64,000 bases of DNA. Source: Pseudomonas cedrina subsp. cedrina (GTDB lineage Bacteria > Pseudomonadota > Gammaproteobacteria > Pseudomonadales > Pseudomonadaceae). The translations under genes and the position numbers were made by a program. This document shows, piece after piece, positions 39,209-49,568 of this stretch. How positions within the stretch are numbered: the stretch's first letter is position 1; every line of letters starts with the position of its first letter. The notes under the pieces are model-generated. The model did no database searches. It was not told the DNA's origin and saw nothing but the letters and a program-made list of their open reading frames with translations. The stretch spans positions 310,001 through 374,000 of the forward strand of contig NZ_MNPW01000006.1 of assembly GCF_001983175.1 (NCBI RefSeq), in the 5' to 3' direction.

Positions 39209-39281
39209 TTACGTCGTATGGTTTAGGTTTTTTAGATTTTAAAGCGGTAAAACAAATCGTTTCATAGCCCGGTAGGGCCCA

Positions 39282-39303
39282 CCTTCCCGTTTCACCGGGA
39301 AGG
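39282..39303. promoter_or_regulatory. Hairpin between atpB and atpE
   Basis: CCTTCCCG (39282-39289) pairs with CGGGAAGG (39296-39303) around six bases, in the 134-nt atpB-atpE gap. There is no T-tract, so an mRNA-stability element or translation enhancer for the highly expressed atpE is more likely than a terminator. Confidence 0.5.
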
Positions 39304-39327
39304 ACATCAGACTAGTCGAGACTGGTC

Positions 39328-40621
<1,294 letters not shown>

Positions 40622-40695
40622 CACTCTTGCTCCTCAATGGTCGGCTGCCGGAAATCAATAACTTGGCATAATTTGTGCCGACAAAATGCGCGCAG

Positions 40696-40724
40696 AGTAT
40701 AGGGGCGGTTCAGCCCCTATTCAA
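40696..40724 (-). promoter_or_regulatory. Sigma70 promoter of the atp operon
   Basis: On the minus strand: TTGAAT (40719-40724), exactly 17 bp, TATACT (40696-40701). An 8-bp inverted repeat, ATAGGGGC/GCCCCTAT (40699-40720), fills the spacer and touches both hexamers. Start of transcription would fall near 40689, giving a leader of about 70 nt before atpI. Confidence 0.75.
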
Positions 40725-40769
40725 CTGCCGGGTAGTGATTTCCGATCACGCGCTACATAAGCAAATGTT

Positions 40770-41642
40770 TCAGCGGATGTGGGCAAGGACACCCTGAAGC
40801 TCATCGAGGGAGTTATACCCGATGACCAATTGCCCTTTGCCTTTCTTGCCATGGCGAATTTGCACCGCAGAGCCCAGGCGCTCGGCCAGGCGCTGCTCGA
40901 GGCGGGCGATATCCGGATCAGGTTTGGCGGCTTCGACCGGAGCCGGTTTACCGCTCAGCCACTGGCGAACCAAGGCCTCTGTCTGACGAACGGTCAGACC
41001 GCGTGCGACAACGTGTCGCGCCCCTTCAACCTGTTGATTTTCCGGCAAACCGAGCAAGGCTCGAGCGTGGCCCATCTCCAGGTCGCCATGGGACAACATG
41101 GTCTTGATGACTTCCGGCAGTGCGATCAGGCGCAGCAGGTTCGATACCGTCACGCGGGACTTGCCCACAGCGTCGGCCACTTGTTGCTGCGTCAGTTGGA
41201 ATTCCTGCTGCAAACGCTGCAAGGCGATCGCTTCTTCGACCGGGTTGAGGTCTTCACGCTGGATGTTCTCGATCAGTGCCATGGCGATGGCGGTTTCATC
41301 CGGCACATCGCGCACCATGGCCGGAATGGTTTCCTTGCCGGCCTGCTGGCTAGCGCGCCAGCGGCGTTCGCCGGCGATGATTTCAAAGCGTCCGTCCCCG
41401 ATGGGGCGCACCACGATCGGCTGCATCACGCCCTGTGCCTTGATCGAATTGGCCAGTTCTTCCAGCGCCTGGGGGTCCATGTCCCGGCGTGGCTGGTATT
41501 TGCCGCGCTGGATCAGGTCCAAAGGCAGGTGCTGCAGCTCGCGCTCGTCGGCCTGCACCGCTTGTTCTTCAAGCGATGTGACGGTCGGACCACTCAACAG
41601 TGCATCCAGTCCACGTCCGAGACCTCGTTTCTTGACGGCCAT
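40770..41642 (-). CDS. parB: Chromosome partition protein ParB
   Basis: 290-residue centromere-binding CTPase. N-terminal basic motif KKRGLGRGLDALL, CTP-binding region with GERRWRAS (residues about 90-97), HTH LTQQQVADAVGKSRVTVSNLLRLIALP and a C-terminal dimerisation part ending LVIGYNSLDELQGVLAHI. It loads at parS sites, three of which lie 15-20 kb to the right. 9 nt after parA. Confidence 0.97.
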   Translation of the reverse strand: MAVKKRGLGRGLDALLSGPTVTSLEEQAVQADERELQHLPLDLIQRGKYQPRRDMDPQALEELANSIKAQGVMQPIVVRPIGDGRFEIIAGERRWRASQQAGKETIPAMVRDVPDETAIAMALIENIQREDLNPVEEAIALQRLQQEFQLTQQQVADAVGKSRVTVSNLLRLIALPEVIKTMLSHGDLEMGHARALLGLPENQQVEGARHVVARGLTVRQTEALVRQWLSGKPAPVEAAKPDPDIARLEQRLAERLGSAVQIRHGKKGKGQLVIGYNSLDELQGVLAHIR

Positions 41643-41651
41643 GGGGATTCC

Positions 41652-42449
41652 TTAAGTTGGCTGGGCGGCTGGGGTGCGTGTGTTGCGGCGCTGACGACGG
41701 ACCATCTCGCCGGCCAGCGCCAGGTAGGCGATGGCACCGCGCGAAGTCTTGTCGTACGCCAGCGCGGGCATGCCGTAGCTCGGCGCTTCGGCCAAGCGAA
41801 TGTTACGTGGAATCACCGTGTCGTAGAGCTGATCGCCGAAGTGCTCCTTGAGCTGCGCCGACACATCGTTCATCAGGCTCAGGCGCGGATCGTACATGGT
41901 CCGCAGCAGGCCCTCGATCTGCAGGTTCGGGTTGAGCAGCTCGGCGATACGCTTGATGTTATCCACAAGGTCGCTCAAACCTTCCAGGGCAAAATACTCG
42001 CACTGCATGGGGATGATCACCCCGTCGGCGGCCACCAGGGCGTTGAGCGTAAGCATCGACAGCGACGGCGGGCAGTCGATCAAAATGTAATCGTAGTTGT
42101 CACGGATCGGCGCCAAGGCGCTGCGCAGACGACTCTCTTTCATCTGCATTTCCAGCAGCACCACTTCCGCCGCGGTCAGATCGCGGTTGGCCGGCAGCAG
42201 TTGATAACCGCCGTGCTCGGAGAAATGCATGGCCTGGCCCAGGTCGCACTCGCCAATCAGCAAGTCGTAGACCGAGTTTTCCAGGCCGTGTTTATCCACA
42301 CCGCTCCCCATGGTGGCGTTGCCCTGTGGATCGAGATCGATCAGCAGCACCCGACGCTTGGTCGCGACCAGGGATGCTGCGAGGTTGATGCAGGTGGTGG
42401 TTTTGCCCACGCCACCCTTCTGGTTCGCTATCGCGAATACCTTAGCCAT
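41652..42449 (-). CDS. parA: Chromosome partition ATPase ParA (Soj)
   Basis: 265-residue Walker-type ATPase that forms a nucleoid-bound gradient to move ParB-parS complexes. Deviant Walker A KGGVGKTTTCINLA (residues 10-23), Walker A' LLIDLDPQGNATMG and Walker B YDYILIDCPPSLS. ATG 42449 (MAKVFAIANQKGG) is the conserved start; an upstream in-frame start at 42467 overlaps the rsmG stop. 18 nt after rsmG, so rsmG-parA-parB likely form one transcript. Confidence 0.97.
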   Translation of the reverse strand: MAKVFAIANQKGGVGKTTTCINLAASLVATKRRVLLIDLDPQGNATMGSGVDKHGLENSVYDLLIGECDLGQAMHFSEHGGYQLLPANRDLTAAEVVLLEMQMKESRLRSALAPIRDNYDYILIDCPPSLSMLTLNALVAADGVIIPMQCEYFALEGLSDLVDNIKRIAELLNPNLQIEGLLRTMYDPRLSLMNDVSAQLKEHFGDQLYDTVIPRNIRLAEAPSYGMPALAYDKTSRGAIAYLALAGEMVRRQRRNTRTPAAQPT

Positions 42450-42467
42450 TCTTGCTTGTGTTCCCAA

Positions 42468-43112
42468 TCATGCCGTGCGGCGCAGTATCAGCAGATGGCG
42501 TTGGCCTTGGCAACCGGGTACGGCCAAGGCGTGTTCGCTATCGAGGTGGAAGTCCGGCGGCAATGCTAACAGCTCATCGCTTGGATGGACGCCCTTCATT
42601 GCCAGCCAGCGGGTGTCGAGGTCGCCCAGGTGGCGAGTCCAATTGCTGAAGTTCTCCATGCTGCTGAATGCCCGGGAAACAATTCCCTTGAAAGGCTGTT
42701 CAGGCGTGAAGGTTTCAACGCGGCTGTGGATAACCTGAAGGTTGTCCAGCTTGAGTTCGAGTTTGACCTGGGTCAGGAAGCGGGTTTTCTTGCCATTGCT
42801 GTCCAGGCAAGTCACTTGCGACTCGGGAAACAGGATGGCCAAAGGAATACCGGGCATACCGCCGCCGCTGCCGACGTCCAACCAGCGGCCGTTCTCGATG
42901 AACGGCATGACGCTCAGGCTGTCGAGCAAGTGCCGGGAAACCATTTCGTTTGGATCACGCACCGCCGTCAGGTTGTAGGCCTTGTTCCATTTGATCAACA
43001 GGGCCAGGTAACCCAGCAGCAATTGTTGCTGGGCATCGGTCAGTTCAACGCCCAGCTGGCGCGCCCCTGTGGATAACTCTTCGGCATGTTGCGAGGTAAC
43101 CAACGAACTCAA
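42468..43112 (-). CDS. rsmG: 16S rRNA (guanine527-N7)-methyltransferase
   Basis: 214-residue SAM-dependent enzyme methylating G527 of 16S rRNA; loss gives low-level streptomycin resistance. SAM motif [17 protein letters not shown] (about residues 76-92), preceded by [17 protein letters not shown] and followed by [14 protein letters not shown]. The start overlaps the mnmG stop by 4 nt (ATGA). Confidence 0.97.
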   Translation of the reverse strand: MSSLVTSQHAEELSTGARQLGVELTDAQQQLLLGYLALLIKWNKAYNLTAVRDPNEMVSRHLLDSLSVMPFIENGRWLDVGSGGGMPGIPLAILFPESQVTCLDSNGKKTRFLTQVKLELKLDNLQVIHSRVETFTPEQPFKGIVSRAFSSMENFSNWTRHLGDLDTRWLAMKGVHPSDELLALPPDFHLDSEHALAVPGCQGQRHLLILRRTA

Positions 43113-45004
43113 GCGCTTTGCTCCAACTGACGGCCCGCGCCGCGTTTTTTCAAATGAATCATTAACAGCGAAATCGCTGCCGGGGTGACGCCTGGGATAC
43201 GTGAAGCCTGGCCCAGGGTTTCCGGACGGGTTATCCCTAGCTTGCTTTGAATCTCTTTCGACAACCCGGAAATCCCGGTGTAGTCGATATCCACAGGCAG
43301 TTTGGTGTCTTCACTGGCGCGCAGGCGGGCGATTTCGTCCTGCTGGCGGTCAATGTATCCGGCGTATTTGGTCTTGATCTCGACCTGCTCGGCGACCTGT
43401 GGGTCTTCAGCGCCATGGCCGGTCACTTCGATCAGGCCGGCGTAATCGATTTCCGGACGCGACAGCAGGTTCAGCAAGTTGTATTCGTGGGTCAGCGGCG
43501 TACCGAATTTTTCGGCAATTGCATCGCCCTGCTCGGTGCCTGGGCGAACCCACGTGCTTTTCAGACGCTGTTCTTCCAATGCAATGCTTTCGCGTTTTTT
43601 GCAGAAGGCTTCCCAACGCGCGTCATCGACCAGGCCCAGCTCGCGGCCTTTTTCGGTCAGGCGCAAGTCGGCGTTGTCTTCACGCAGGATCAGGCGGTAT
43701 TCCGCCCGGGATGTGAACATGCGGTACGGTTCCTGGGTGCCCAGGGTAATCAGATCGTCGACCAATACGCCGATATACGCCTCGTCGCGACGCGGGCACC
43801 AGCTGTCTTTGCCCTGCGCACGCAGTGCGGCGTTGGTTCCGGCCAGCAAACCTTGGGCGCCGGCTTCTTCGTAACCGGTGGTGCCGTTGATTTGCCCGGC
43901 GAAGAACAGACCGCCGATCACTTTGGTTTCCAGGCTGTATTTCAAGTCACGTGGATCGAAGTAGTCGTACTCGATGGCGTAGCCCGGACGCACGATGTGC
44001 GCGTTTTCCATGCCGCGAATCGATTGCACGATCTGGATCTGCACGTCGAACGGCAGGGAAGTGGAAATCCCGTTCGGGTACAGCTCGTGGGTGGTCAGGC
44101 CTTCGGGCTCGATGAAGACCTGGTGGCTTTCCTTGTCGGCAAAGCGGTGGATCTTGTCTTCGATCGACGGGCAATAACGCGGGCCGATGCCTTCGATCAC
44201 ACCGGAATACATCGGTGAACGGTCGAGGTTGGCTGCGATGATTTCGTGAGTGCGCGCATTGGTATGGGTGATCCAGCAACTGACCTGTTTCGGGTGCTGC
44301 GCTTTGGACCCCATGAACGACATGACCGGAATTGGCGTATCGCCGGCCTGTTCGGTCATCACCGAGAAATCCACGGAACGCCCGTCGATACGCGGCGGAG
44401 TCCCGGTTTTCAAGCGGCCAACGCGCAGCGGCAGTTCACGCAGGCGTTTTGCCAGGGCAATCGATGGCGGATCACCGGCGCGGCCACCGGAATAGTTCTG
44501 CATACCGATGTGGATAAGTCCGCCGAGGAATGTACCGGTGGTCAAGACCACGGACTCTGCGTGGAACCGCAGGCCCATTTGCGTGACAACACCGCGTACC
44601 TGATCCTGCTCGACGATCAGGTCATCGGCTGCTTGTTGAAATATCCACAGGTTCGTCTGGTTTTCCAGGGTTTCGCGTACCGCGGCCTTGTACAGGATGC
44701 GGTCAGCCTGTGCCCGTGTAGCACGTACCGCCGGGCCTTTACGGCTGTTGAGCACGCGAAACTGGATACCACCTTTGTCGGTAGCCATGGCCATCACACC
44801 GCCTAGGGCATCGATTTCCTTGACCAGATGGCTTTTGCCGATGCCACCGATGGCGGGGTTGCAACTCATGGCACCGAGGGTTTCCACGTTGTGCGTCAGC
44901 AATAGGGTTTTTACGCCCATGCGTGCTGACGCCAGTGCTGCCTCGGTACCGGCATGACCGCCGCCGATGACGATCACTTCAAAACGGGAAGGGAAATCCA
45001 CCAC
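43109..45004 (-). CDS. mnmG: tRNA uridine 5-carboxymethylaminomethyl modification enzyme MnmG
   Basis: 631-residue FAD protein that with MnmE installs the cmnm5 group on the wobble uridine of several tRNAs. The dinucleotide fold [21 protein letters not shown] is near the N-terminus; [24 protein letters not shown] and the GidA signatures [11 protein letters not shown] and [21 protein letters not shown] motifs are present. The 4-nt overlap with rsmG and an AT-rich upstream region with DnaA boxes are typical of pseudomonad origins. Confidence 0.98.
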   Translation of the reverse strand: MVDFPSRFEVIVIGGGHAGTEAALASARMGVKTLLLTHNVETLGAMSCNPAIGGIGKSHLVKEIDALGGVMAMATDKGGIQFRVLNSRKGPAVRATRAQADRILYKAAVRETLENQTNLWIFQQAADDLIVEQDQVRGVVTQMGLRFHAESVVLTTGTFLGGLIHIGMQNYSGGRAGDPPSIALAKRLRELPLRVGRLKTGTPPRIDGRSVDFSVMTEQAGDTPIPVMSFMGSKAQHPKQVSCWITHTNARTHEIIAANLDRSPMYSGVIEGIGPRYCPSIEDKIHRFADKESHQVFIEPEGLTTHELYPNGISTSLPFDVQIQIVQSIRGMENAHIVRPGYAIEYDYFDPRDLKYSLETKVIGGLFFAGQINGTTGYEEAGAQGLLAGTNAALRAQGKDSWCPRRDEAYIGVLVDDLITLGTQEPYRMFTSRAEYRLILREDNADLRLTEKGRELGLVDDARWEAFCKKRESIALEEQRLKSTWVRPGTEQGDAIAEKFGTPLTHEYNLLNLLSRPEIDYAGLIEVTGHGAEDPQVAEQVEIKTKYAGYIDRQQDEIARLRASEDTKLPVDIDYTGISGLSKEIQSKLGITRPETLGQASRIPGVTPAAISLLMIHLKKRGAGRQLEQSA

Positions 45005-45073
45005 GCACCTCGTGCCTGCTTATGTAGGTAATCAGGAATTGTCTGTTGAAAGAGTTTTGGAGCAATGGCGGCA

Positions 45074-45102
45074 AGTATAGGGACTTAGGCCTTCCTAAAG
45101 AA
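45074..45102 (-). promoter_or_regulatory. Putative mnmG promoter
   Basis: Minus-strand TATACT (45074-45079) is a strong -10; the best -35 at 17 bp is TTCTTT (45097-45102), which is weak. The spacer contains AGGCCT. Confidence 0.4.
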
Positions 45103-45120
45103 CCCTTTGCACAAAATTTA

Positions 45121-45410
45121 ACCAGCTGTGGATGAATCACAGACAATAGAAATTAAAAGAGAGAAATTTATTAAATCTTTGTTTTTATGTTTATTTCTAC
45201 TGAGCATCATTTCTGTGGATAGATCTCTACAAGCCTCTATTTACAATGTGTACAGCGATTCAAAAGTCTGTGGTCATGTGTCAATGAGGCCCTTGGATAA
45301 GTGCATTAAGCCTGTGGATTAAACAGGTGGTTATCCACAGGCGGGTTTTTACTCAGGTTTCAGGCCCTGTTATCAACTGGGCACAGGGGCGGTTATTCAC
45401 AGGGCTTACT
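45121..45410. other. AT-rich region with a DnaA-box cluster (possible second origin element)
   Basis: Between mnmG and the fecI-like gene: a very AT-rich stretch (45140-45210) followed by a perfect DnaA box TTATCCACA (45331-45339), a TTATTCACA box (45393-45401) and one-mismatch boxes at about 45126, 45214 and 45313. The rest of the 560-bp gap (45005-45565) holds the mnmG promoter on the left and a Fur-like box on the right. Pseudomonads have been reported to have a second putative origin sequence near gidA (mnmG). Confidence 0.5.
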
Positions 45411-45525
45411 CCACAGAAATCACCAAAACTGAGCAAATTTCGCCCATCGCACGGCCGACCGAGGCCAAAAACTCTGCGGTGTCTGCGGCAAAAAGAGATC
45501 TATTGTGAGAAAAGGCCGGCGCAGT

Positions 45526-45547
45526 TAATAATAGCCATTATCATTAA
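45526..45547. promoter_or_regulatory. Candidate Fur box
   Basis: AATAATAGCCATTATCATTA just before the fecI-like gene resembles the Fur consensus of overlapping NAT(A/T)AT hexamers and is strongly A/T palindromic. Fits an iron-regulated sigma factor. Confidence 0.6.
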
Positions 45548-45565
45548 CCCGCCTTGTCAGCCCTT

Positions 45566-46072
45566 ATGTCCCCTCCTTCACACACAGCTGCGGTCCAGTA
45601 CATCTACGAGCAACACCATTCCTGGTTGCATGGGTGGCTCAAAGGAAAGCTGCATAACGCCTGCGATGCGGCCGATGTGGCGCACGATACGTTCGTGCGA
45701 ATTCTGGGTGGGCGGCATGCGGCGCAGATCATCGAGCCAAGGGATTACCTGGCGACAATCGCCAGAGGCTTGGTGATTGATCGTTACCGTCGACATGCCA
45801 TTGAGCGGGCATATACGCAGACCTTGGCCGAACGTCCTGAAGCCACCGCCATCAGTGAAGAAGACAAAGCCATCATTATCGAGACGCTGGTGGCTGTGGA
45901 TAAAGCCCTGTGCGGGCTTGGTGAGCGAGCCCGGCGCATCTTCATGCTGTCGCAGCTCGAAGGGCTGACTTATCAACAGATCGCCGATCAACTGCAGGTT
46001 TCACTGACCACGGTGAAGAAGCACATGATTCGTGCATTGACTGAGTGCGCACTGATCATGGCCAGCCTTTGA
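45566..46072 (+). CDS. FecI-like ECF sigma factor
   Basis: 168-residue iron-starvation-type ECF sigma factor. Region 2 is YIYEQHHSWLHGWLKGKLHNACDAADVAHDTFVRIL and region 4 is GERARRIFMLSQLEGLTYQQIADQLQVSLTTVKKHMIRAL. ATG 45566 is preferred over a TTG at 45554. The stop codon overlaps the fecR start (TGATG), and a TonB receptor follows, making a complete cell-surface-signalling set. It would transcribe the receptor gene when the receptor senses its siderophore. Upstream Fur-like site suggests repression in iron-replete cells. Confidence 0.92.
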   Translation: MSPPSHTAAVQYIYEQHHSWLHGWLKGKLHNACDAADVAHDTFVRILGGRHAAQIIEPRDYLATIARGLVIDRYRRHAIERAYTQTLAERPEATAISEEDKAIIIETLVAVDKALCGLGERARRIFMLSQLEGLTYQQIADQLQVSLTTVKKHMIRALTECALIMASL

Positions 46073-47022
46073 TGGCTATTCCTGACCGCAAGACCTTCGA
46101 AGCCGCCGCCAGTTGGTATGTGCAGTTTCAATCCCAGGCACCCTCAGCGGCCGAACGTCAGGCCTGGCAGCAATGGCTCAATGGTGACCCCTTGCACCAG
46201 GCGGCATGGAACCAGATGGAGCAGTTGCAGCGTAATCTCGGTGCGCTGCCACCGGATTTGTCCCGCCGCGCGTTATCGACCACGCAGCAACGGCGGCAGG
46301 TACTGAAGTGGATGCTGGTGCTGGGCGGTACCGGGTATCTGGGTTGGAATGCTCAACAACATACGTCACTGGGGAATATCTGGGCCGACTACAAGACGTC
46401 GGTAGGCGAACGTCGGCGTATCGAATTGGCCGACGGGACGCAGGTTGACCTCAATACCAACACAGCGATCGACGTGGTATTCGACGGGCGCCAACGCTTG
46501 ATCCGTCTACGTGAAGGTGAAGTACTTATCCACACCGGTAAGTCAGGTGGTCAACTGCCCTTTTATGTCGAGACAGCACAAGGCCGAGTCCAGGCATTGG
46601 GCACCCGGTTTACCGTACGCCAACTGCTGGATGCCACTCGAGTCGGCGTTCTGGAGGACCGGGTGAGTGTGGCGCCGGGTGACCGACCCGACCACGGCCG
46701 GCTGCTCGGTGCCGGTGAGAGCACCGATTTTAATCGCCAAGTTGTAGGACCGAACCAGGCATATCGCACATCCCAGGCCGCCTGGATCGATGGCCAGATG
46801 ATCGTACTGGACGCTCGGCTCGGGGATGTGATCAGTGAGCTTGCGCGCTATCGCCCAGGCGTACTGCAATGCGACTCCGCTTCGGCAGGCCTGCGTGTTT
46901 CCGGGACATTGCGCCTGGACGCTTCCGATGCCGTGCTCGCCAACCTGCAGGCCACCTTGCCGATTCAGGTGAGGTATTTCACCCGTTATTGGGTTTCGGT
47001 GAAGCGATTGGCTGATTCGTAA
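46072..47022 (+). CDS. FecR-like anti-sigma regulator
   Basis: 316-residue transmembrane regulator. The cytoplasmic N-terminus is the DUF4880/anti-sigma part (AAASWYVQFQSQAPSAAERQAWQQWL), a single helix (VLKWMLVLGGTGYLGW) is near residue 90, and the periplasmic FecR domain contains GERRRIELADGTQVDLNTNTAIDV and GTRFTVRQ. The C-terminal STN-like part should contact the receptor signalling domain. Start at 46072 shares one base with the fecI-like stop. Partner specificity is inferred from adjacency. Confidence 0.92.
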   Translation: MAIPDRKTFEAAASWYVQFQSQAPSAAERQAWQQWLNGDPLHQAAWNQMEQLQRNLGALPPDLSRRALSTTQQRRQVLKWMLVLGGTGYLGWNAQQHTSLGNIWADYKTSVGERRRIELADGTQVDLNTNTAIDVVFDGRQRLIRLREGEVLIHTGKSGGQLPFYVETAQGRVQALGTRFTVRQLLDATRVGVLEDRVSVAPGDRPDHGRLLGAGESTDFNRQVVGPNQAYRTSQAAWIDGQMIVLDARLGDVISELARYRPGVLQCDSASAGLRVSGTLRLDASDAVLANLQATLPIQVRYFTRYWVSVKRLADS

Positions 47023-47110
47023 AAAAAATATCCACAAAGGGGGTTATCTTTTTTTTGCCTGGCACGGCCCTTCAGGTAATTACGACGCAACCTTCAGGGC
47101 TAACCCACCT

Positions 47111-49549
47111 ATGCGCCTTCCCACCCCGTTTCGCCAACGACTTTCCTGCCACGGCATCACCTGCAGCCTGCTGCTCGGCACCGCTGCCATGACCAGCATC
47201 GTCCTCACAAACGATGCCATGGCGGCGAGCGCCGTGCAGCACTACGCCATCGCCGCAGGGCCGTTGGATAGTGCGTTGAGCCAATTCGCCGCCAAGGCAA
47301 ACGTGATTCTGTCTTTCTCTCCCCAAGAAACCGTGAGTTTGGACACGCCAGGGCTGGAAGGCGATTACTCGGTGGACCAAGGTTTTGCGTTGTTGTTGCA
47401 AAACTCCGGGTTGCAGGCTGTGGTCCAGGCGCCCGGCAGCTATGTGTTGCAGACCGCTCCTGCAGGCGAGCTCACACTCGCGCCTACCACCGTAAGCACT
47501 TATCAACAGGGCGGTTTCAATCAGGAGATTGCCGGGGACGTCGGCTATAAGGCGCAGAACAGCCGGGTTGGGACCAAGACCAGCACGCCTTTGTCGGAAA
47601 CACCCCGCTCGGTCTCGGTGGTCACCGGCCAGCGCATCAAAGACCAGAAGTCTCAGACGCTGACTGAAGTATTGGGGTATGTGCCAGGTATCTTCGCGCC
47701 CCCTTTTGCCGCCGGCGACGGTCTTGCGGGAGATCTGTTCTTTATTCGCGGTTTCAATGCCACGGATTATGGCTACGGCCTGCTGCGTGATGGCCTACGT
47801 GTACAAGGCAATCGGTATGACACCACCAGCGAGCCCTATGGCCTGGAACGGGTCGAGATCTTCCGTGGGCCCTCCTCCCTGCTTTACGGGGAGAACGCAC
47901 CGGGAGGGTTGGTCAACCTGGTGAGCAAGCACCCTACCGCTACGCCGCAGGGTGAGGTTCAACTCGGTTATGGTTCGAACAACCGGCGCCAGGTGGGTGT
48001 GGATATCTCGGGTCCACTTAACGACAGCGGCAACATCCTGGGGCGGGTGGTGATGCTCGGTCGCAAGTCGGACACGCAAACCGATCATGTTCCGGACGAT
48101 CGTCTGTACATCGCACCTTCCCTGACCCTGAATTTCGATGACTACAACACCCTCACCCTGTTGGCCAACTACCAGAAAGACCACACCAACCTGGAACTGG
48201 GTTTGCCGGCGGCGGGCACCTTGCTTGCAAATCCGAACGGCAAGCTGTCCAAGCACACCATGTTGGGTAACCCGGATTGGAACACCTTCGAACGGGAATC
48301 CTGGAGCACCGGTTACGAATTCAGCCACAGCTTTAATGACGATTGGCAGTTCCGCCAGAACTCGCGCTACATGCAGTCGCGCATCAACCGCCATGAAACC
48401 TGGCCTGGAGCCCTGAATAATCGTGGCTTCGGTACTCAATTGAACATGACCGCCTACGACCGCTATAACAAATCGATGGTCTACTCTCTGGATAACCAGC
48501 TGGAAGGAAAATTCCAGGTCGGCGGGCTGGAAAATACCCTGCTGTTCGGCGCCAGTTATGACCGGACCTCGTTCAGCCAGGATTGGAACGCAGGCTCTGG
48601 CGGCACCATCAATGTGTATAACCCTGTTTATCTGCGTGACCCGCTTACGCCCGTCGCGGTGCAAAACACACTGCTCGAGCAGCAGATGAAAGGCGTCTAT
48701 GCACAGATCCAGAGCAAGTATGACCACTGGCTGTTTTTGCTCGGCGGTCGTCAGGACTGGGTCGACAGTGATTTTCGCGACAAGGTGAACAAGGCCGGCA
48801 ACACCGGCTCCGAAGACCGAAAGTTCACCTATCAGGGCGGGGTGATGTACCAGTTCGACAATGGCCTCACGCCATATGTCAGCTATTCCACGGCGTTTGT
48901 CCCGGTGCAGCAGATCTCCAACGCTGGTGCACCGTTGAAGCCAATCACCAGCAGCCAGTACGAAGTGGGCGTGAAGTACGAGCCGATCGGCTGGGACACG
49001 GCGATGACCGTGTCGGTGTATGACCTGCGCAAAAACGACGACACCTATCTCGATGCCACCACCAATAGCTATCGCCAAGTGGGAGAAAGCCGCGCCAAGG
49101 GGGTGGAAGTCGAGGTGAACAGCAACGTCACGCCAAACCTCAACCTGACCGCGGCCTACACCTACACCGACGCACGGATCACCAAGGACTCGGCTACATC
49201 GCTGGTCGAGGGGCATCAGATGACGGGCGTGCCGCGTAACCAGGCTTCGGCGTGGGGCAAGTACCGTTTTCTTGACGGCCAACTCAAAGGTTTGTCCGTG
49301 GGCGGCGGCGTGCGTTACTTCGACAGCACTTTTTCTTACACCGCGCCGACGCTCTACGGGAAGTTGGACGCAGGAAGCGTCACTTTGGTGGATGCGGCCG
49401 TCGGCTATCAAATCGACAAACATTGGTCGGTCGACCTGAATGCCAAGAACCTGTTCGACAAGGAATATGTATCGGGTTGCAACGACGCAGGTCGATGCTA
49501 TTGGGGAGACAGCCGTACCCTGCTCGGTACGGTGTCCTATAACTGGTGA
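47111..49549 (+). CDS. TonB-dependent siderophore receptor with signalling domain
   Basis: 812-residue outer-membrane transducer. Signal peptide ends near DAMAAS; residues about 45-110 form the STN signalling domain (HYAIAAGPLDSALSQFAAKANVILSFSPQE). The TonB-box region, plug (SETPRSVSVVTGQRIKDQKSQTLTEVLGYVPGIF, RGFNATDYGYGLLRDGLRVQG) and 22-strand barrel follow, ending ...LLGTVSYNW with the terminal aromatic residue. Plug and barrel resemble FoxA/FiuA/FpvA-type hydroxamate siderophore receptors, but the ligand cannot be read from sequence. The 88-nt gap after the fecR-like gene may hold an ECF promoter. Confidence 0.93.
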   Translation: MRLPTPFRQRLSCHGITCSLLLGTAAMTSIVLTNDAMAASAVQHYAIAAGPLDSALSQFAAKANVILSFSPQETVSLDTPGLEGDYSVDQGFALLLQNSGLQAVVQAPGSYVLQTAPAGELTLAPTTVSTYQQGGFNQEIAGDVGYKAQNSRVGTKTSTPLSETPRSVSVVTGQRIKDQKSQTLTEVLGYVPGIFAPPFAAGDGLAGDLFFIRGFNATDYGYGLLRDGLRVQGNRYDTTSEPYGLERVEIFRGPSSLLYGENAPGGLVNLVSKHPTATPQGEVQLGYGSNNRRQVGVDISGPLNDSGNILGRVVMLGRKSDTQTDHVPDDRLYIAPSLTLNFDDYNTLTLLANYQKDHTNLELGLPAAGTLLANPNGKLSKHTMLGNPDWNTFERESWSTGYEFSHSFNDDWQFRQNSRYMQSRINRHETWPGALNNRGFGTQLNMTAYDRYNKSMVYSLDNQLEGKFQVGGLENTLLFGASYDRTSFSQDWNAGSGGTINVYNPVYLRDPLTPVAVQNTLLEQQMKGVYAQIQSKYDHWLFLLGGRQDWVDSDFRDKVNKAGNTGSEDRKFTYQGGVMYQFDNGLTPYVSYSTAFVPVQQISNAGAPLKPITSSQYEVGVKYEPIGWDTAMTVSVYDLRKNDDTYLDATTNSYRQVGESRAKGVEVEVNSNVTPNLNLTAAYTYTDARITKDSATSLVEGHQMTGVPRNQASAWGKYRFLDGQLKGLSVGGGVRYFDSTFSYTAPTLYGKLDAGSVTLVDAAVGYQIDKHWSVDLNAKNLFDKEYVSGCNDAGRCYWGDSRTLLGTVSYNW

Positions 49550-49568
49550 AGCGTTGTGGATAACTCGG

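Noticed and set aside
45128..45322. 64-codon frame in the AT-rich region upstream of mnmG, with one hydrophobic segment
   Set aside because: Lies in an origin-like region with DnaA boxes, no ribosome-binding site, and its composition is explained by AT-richness.
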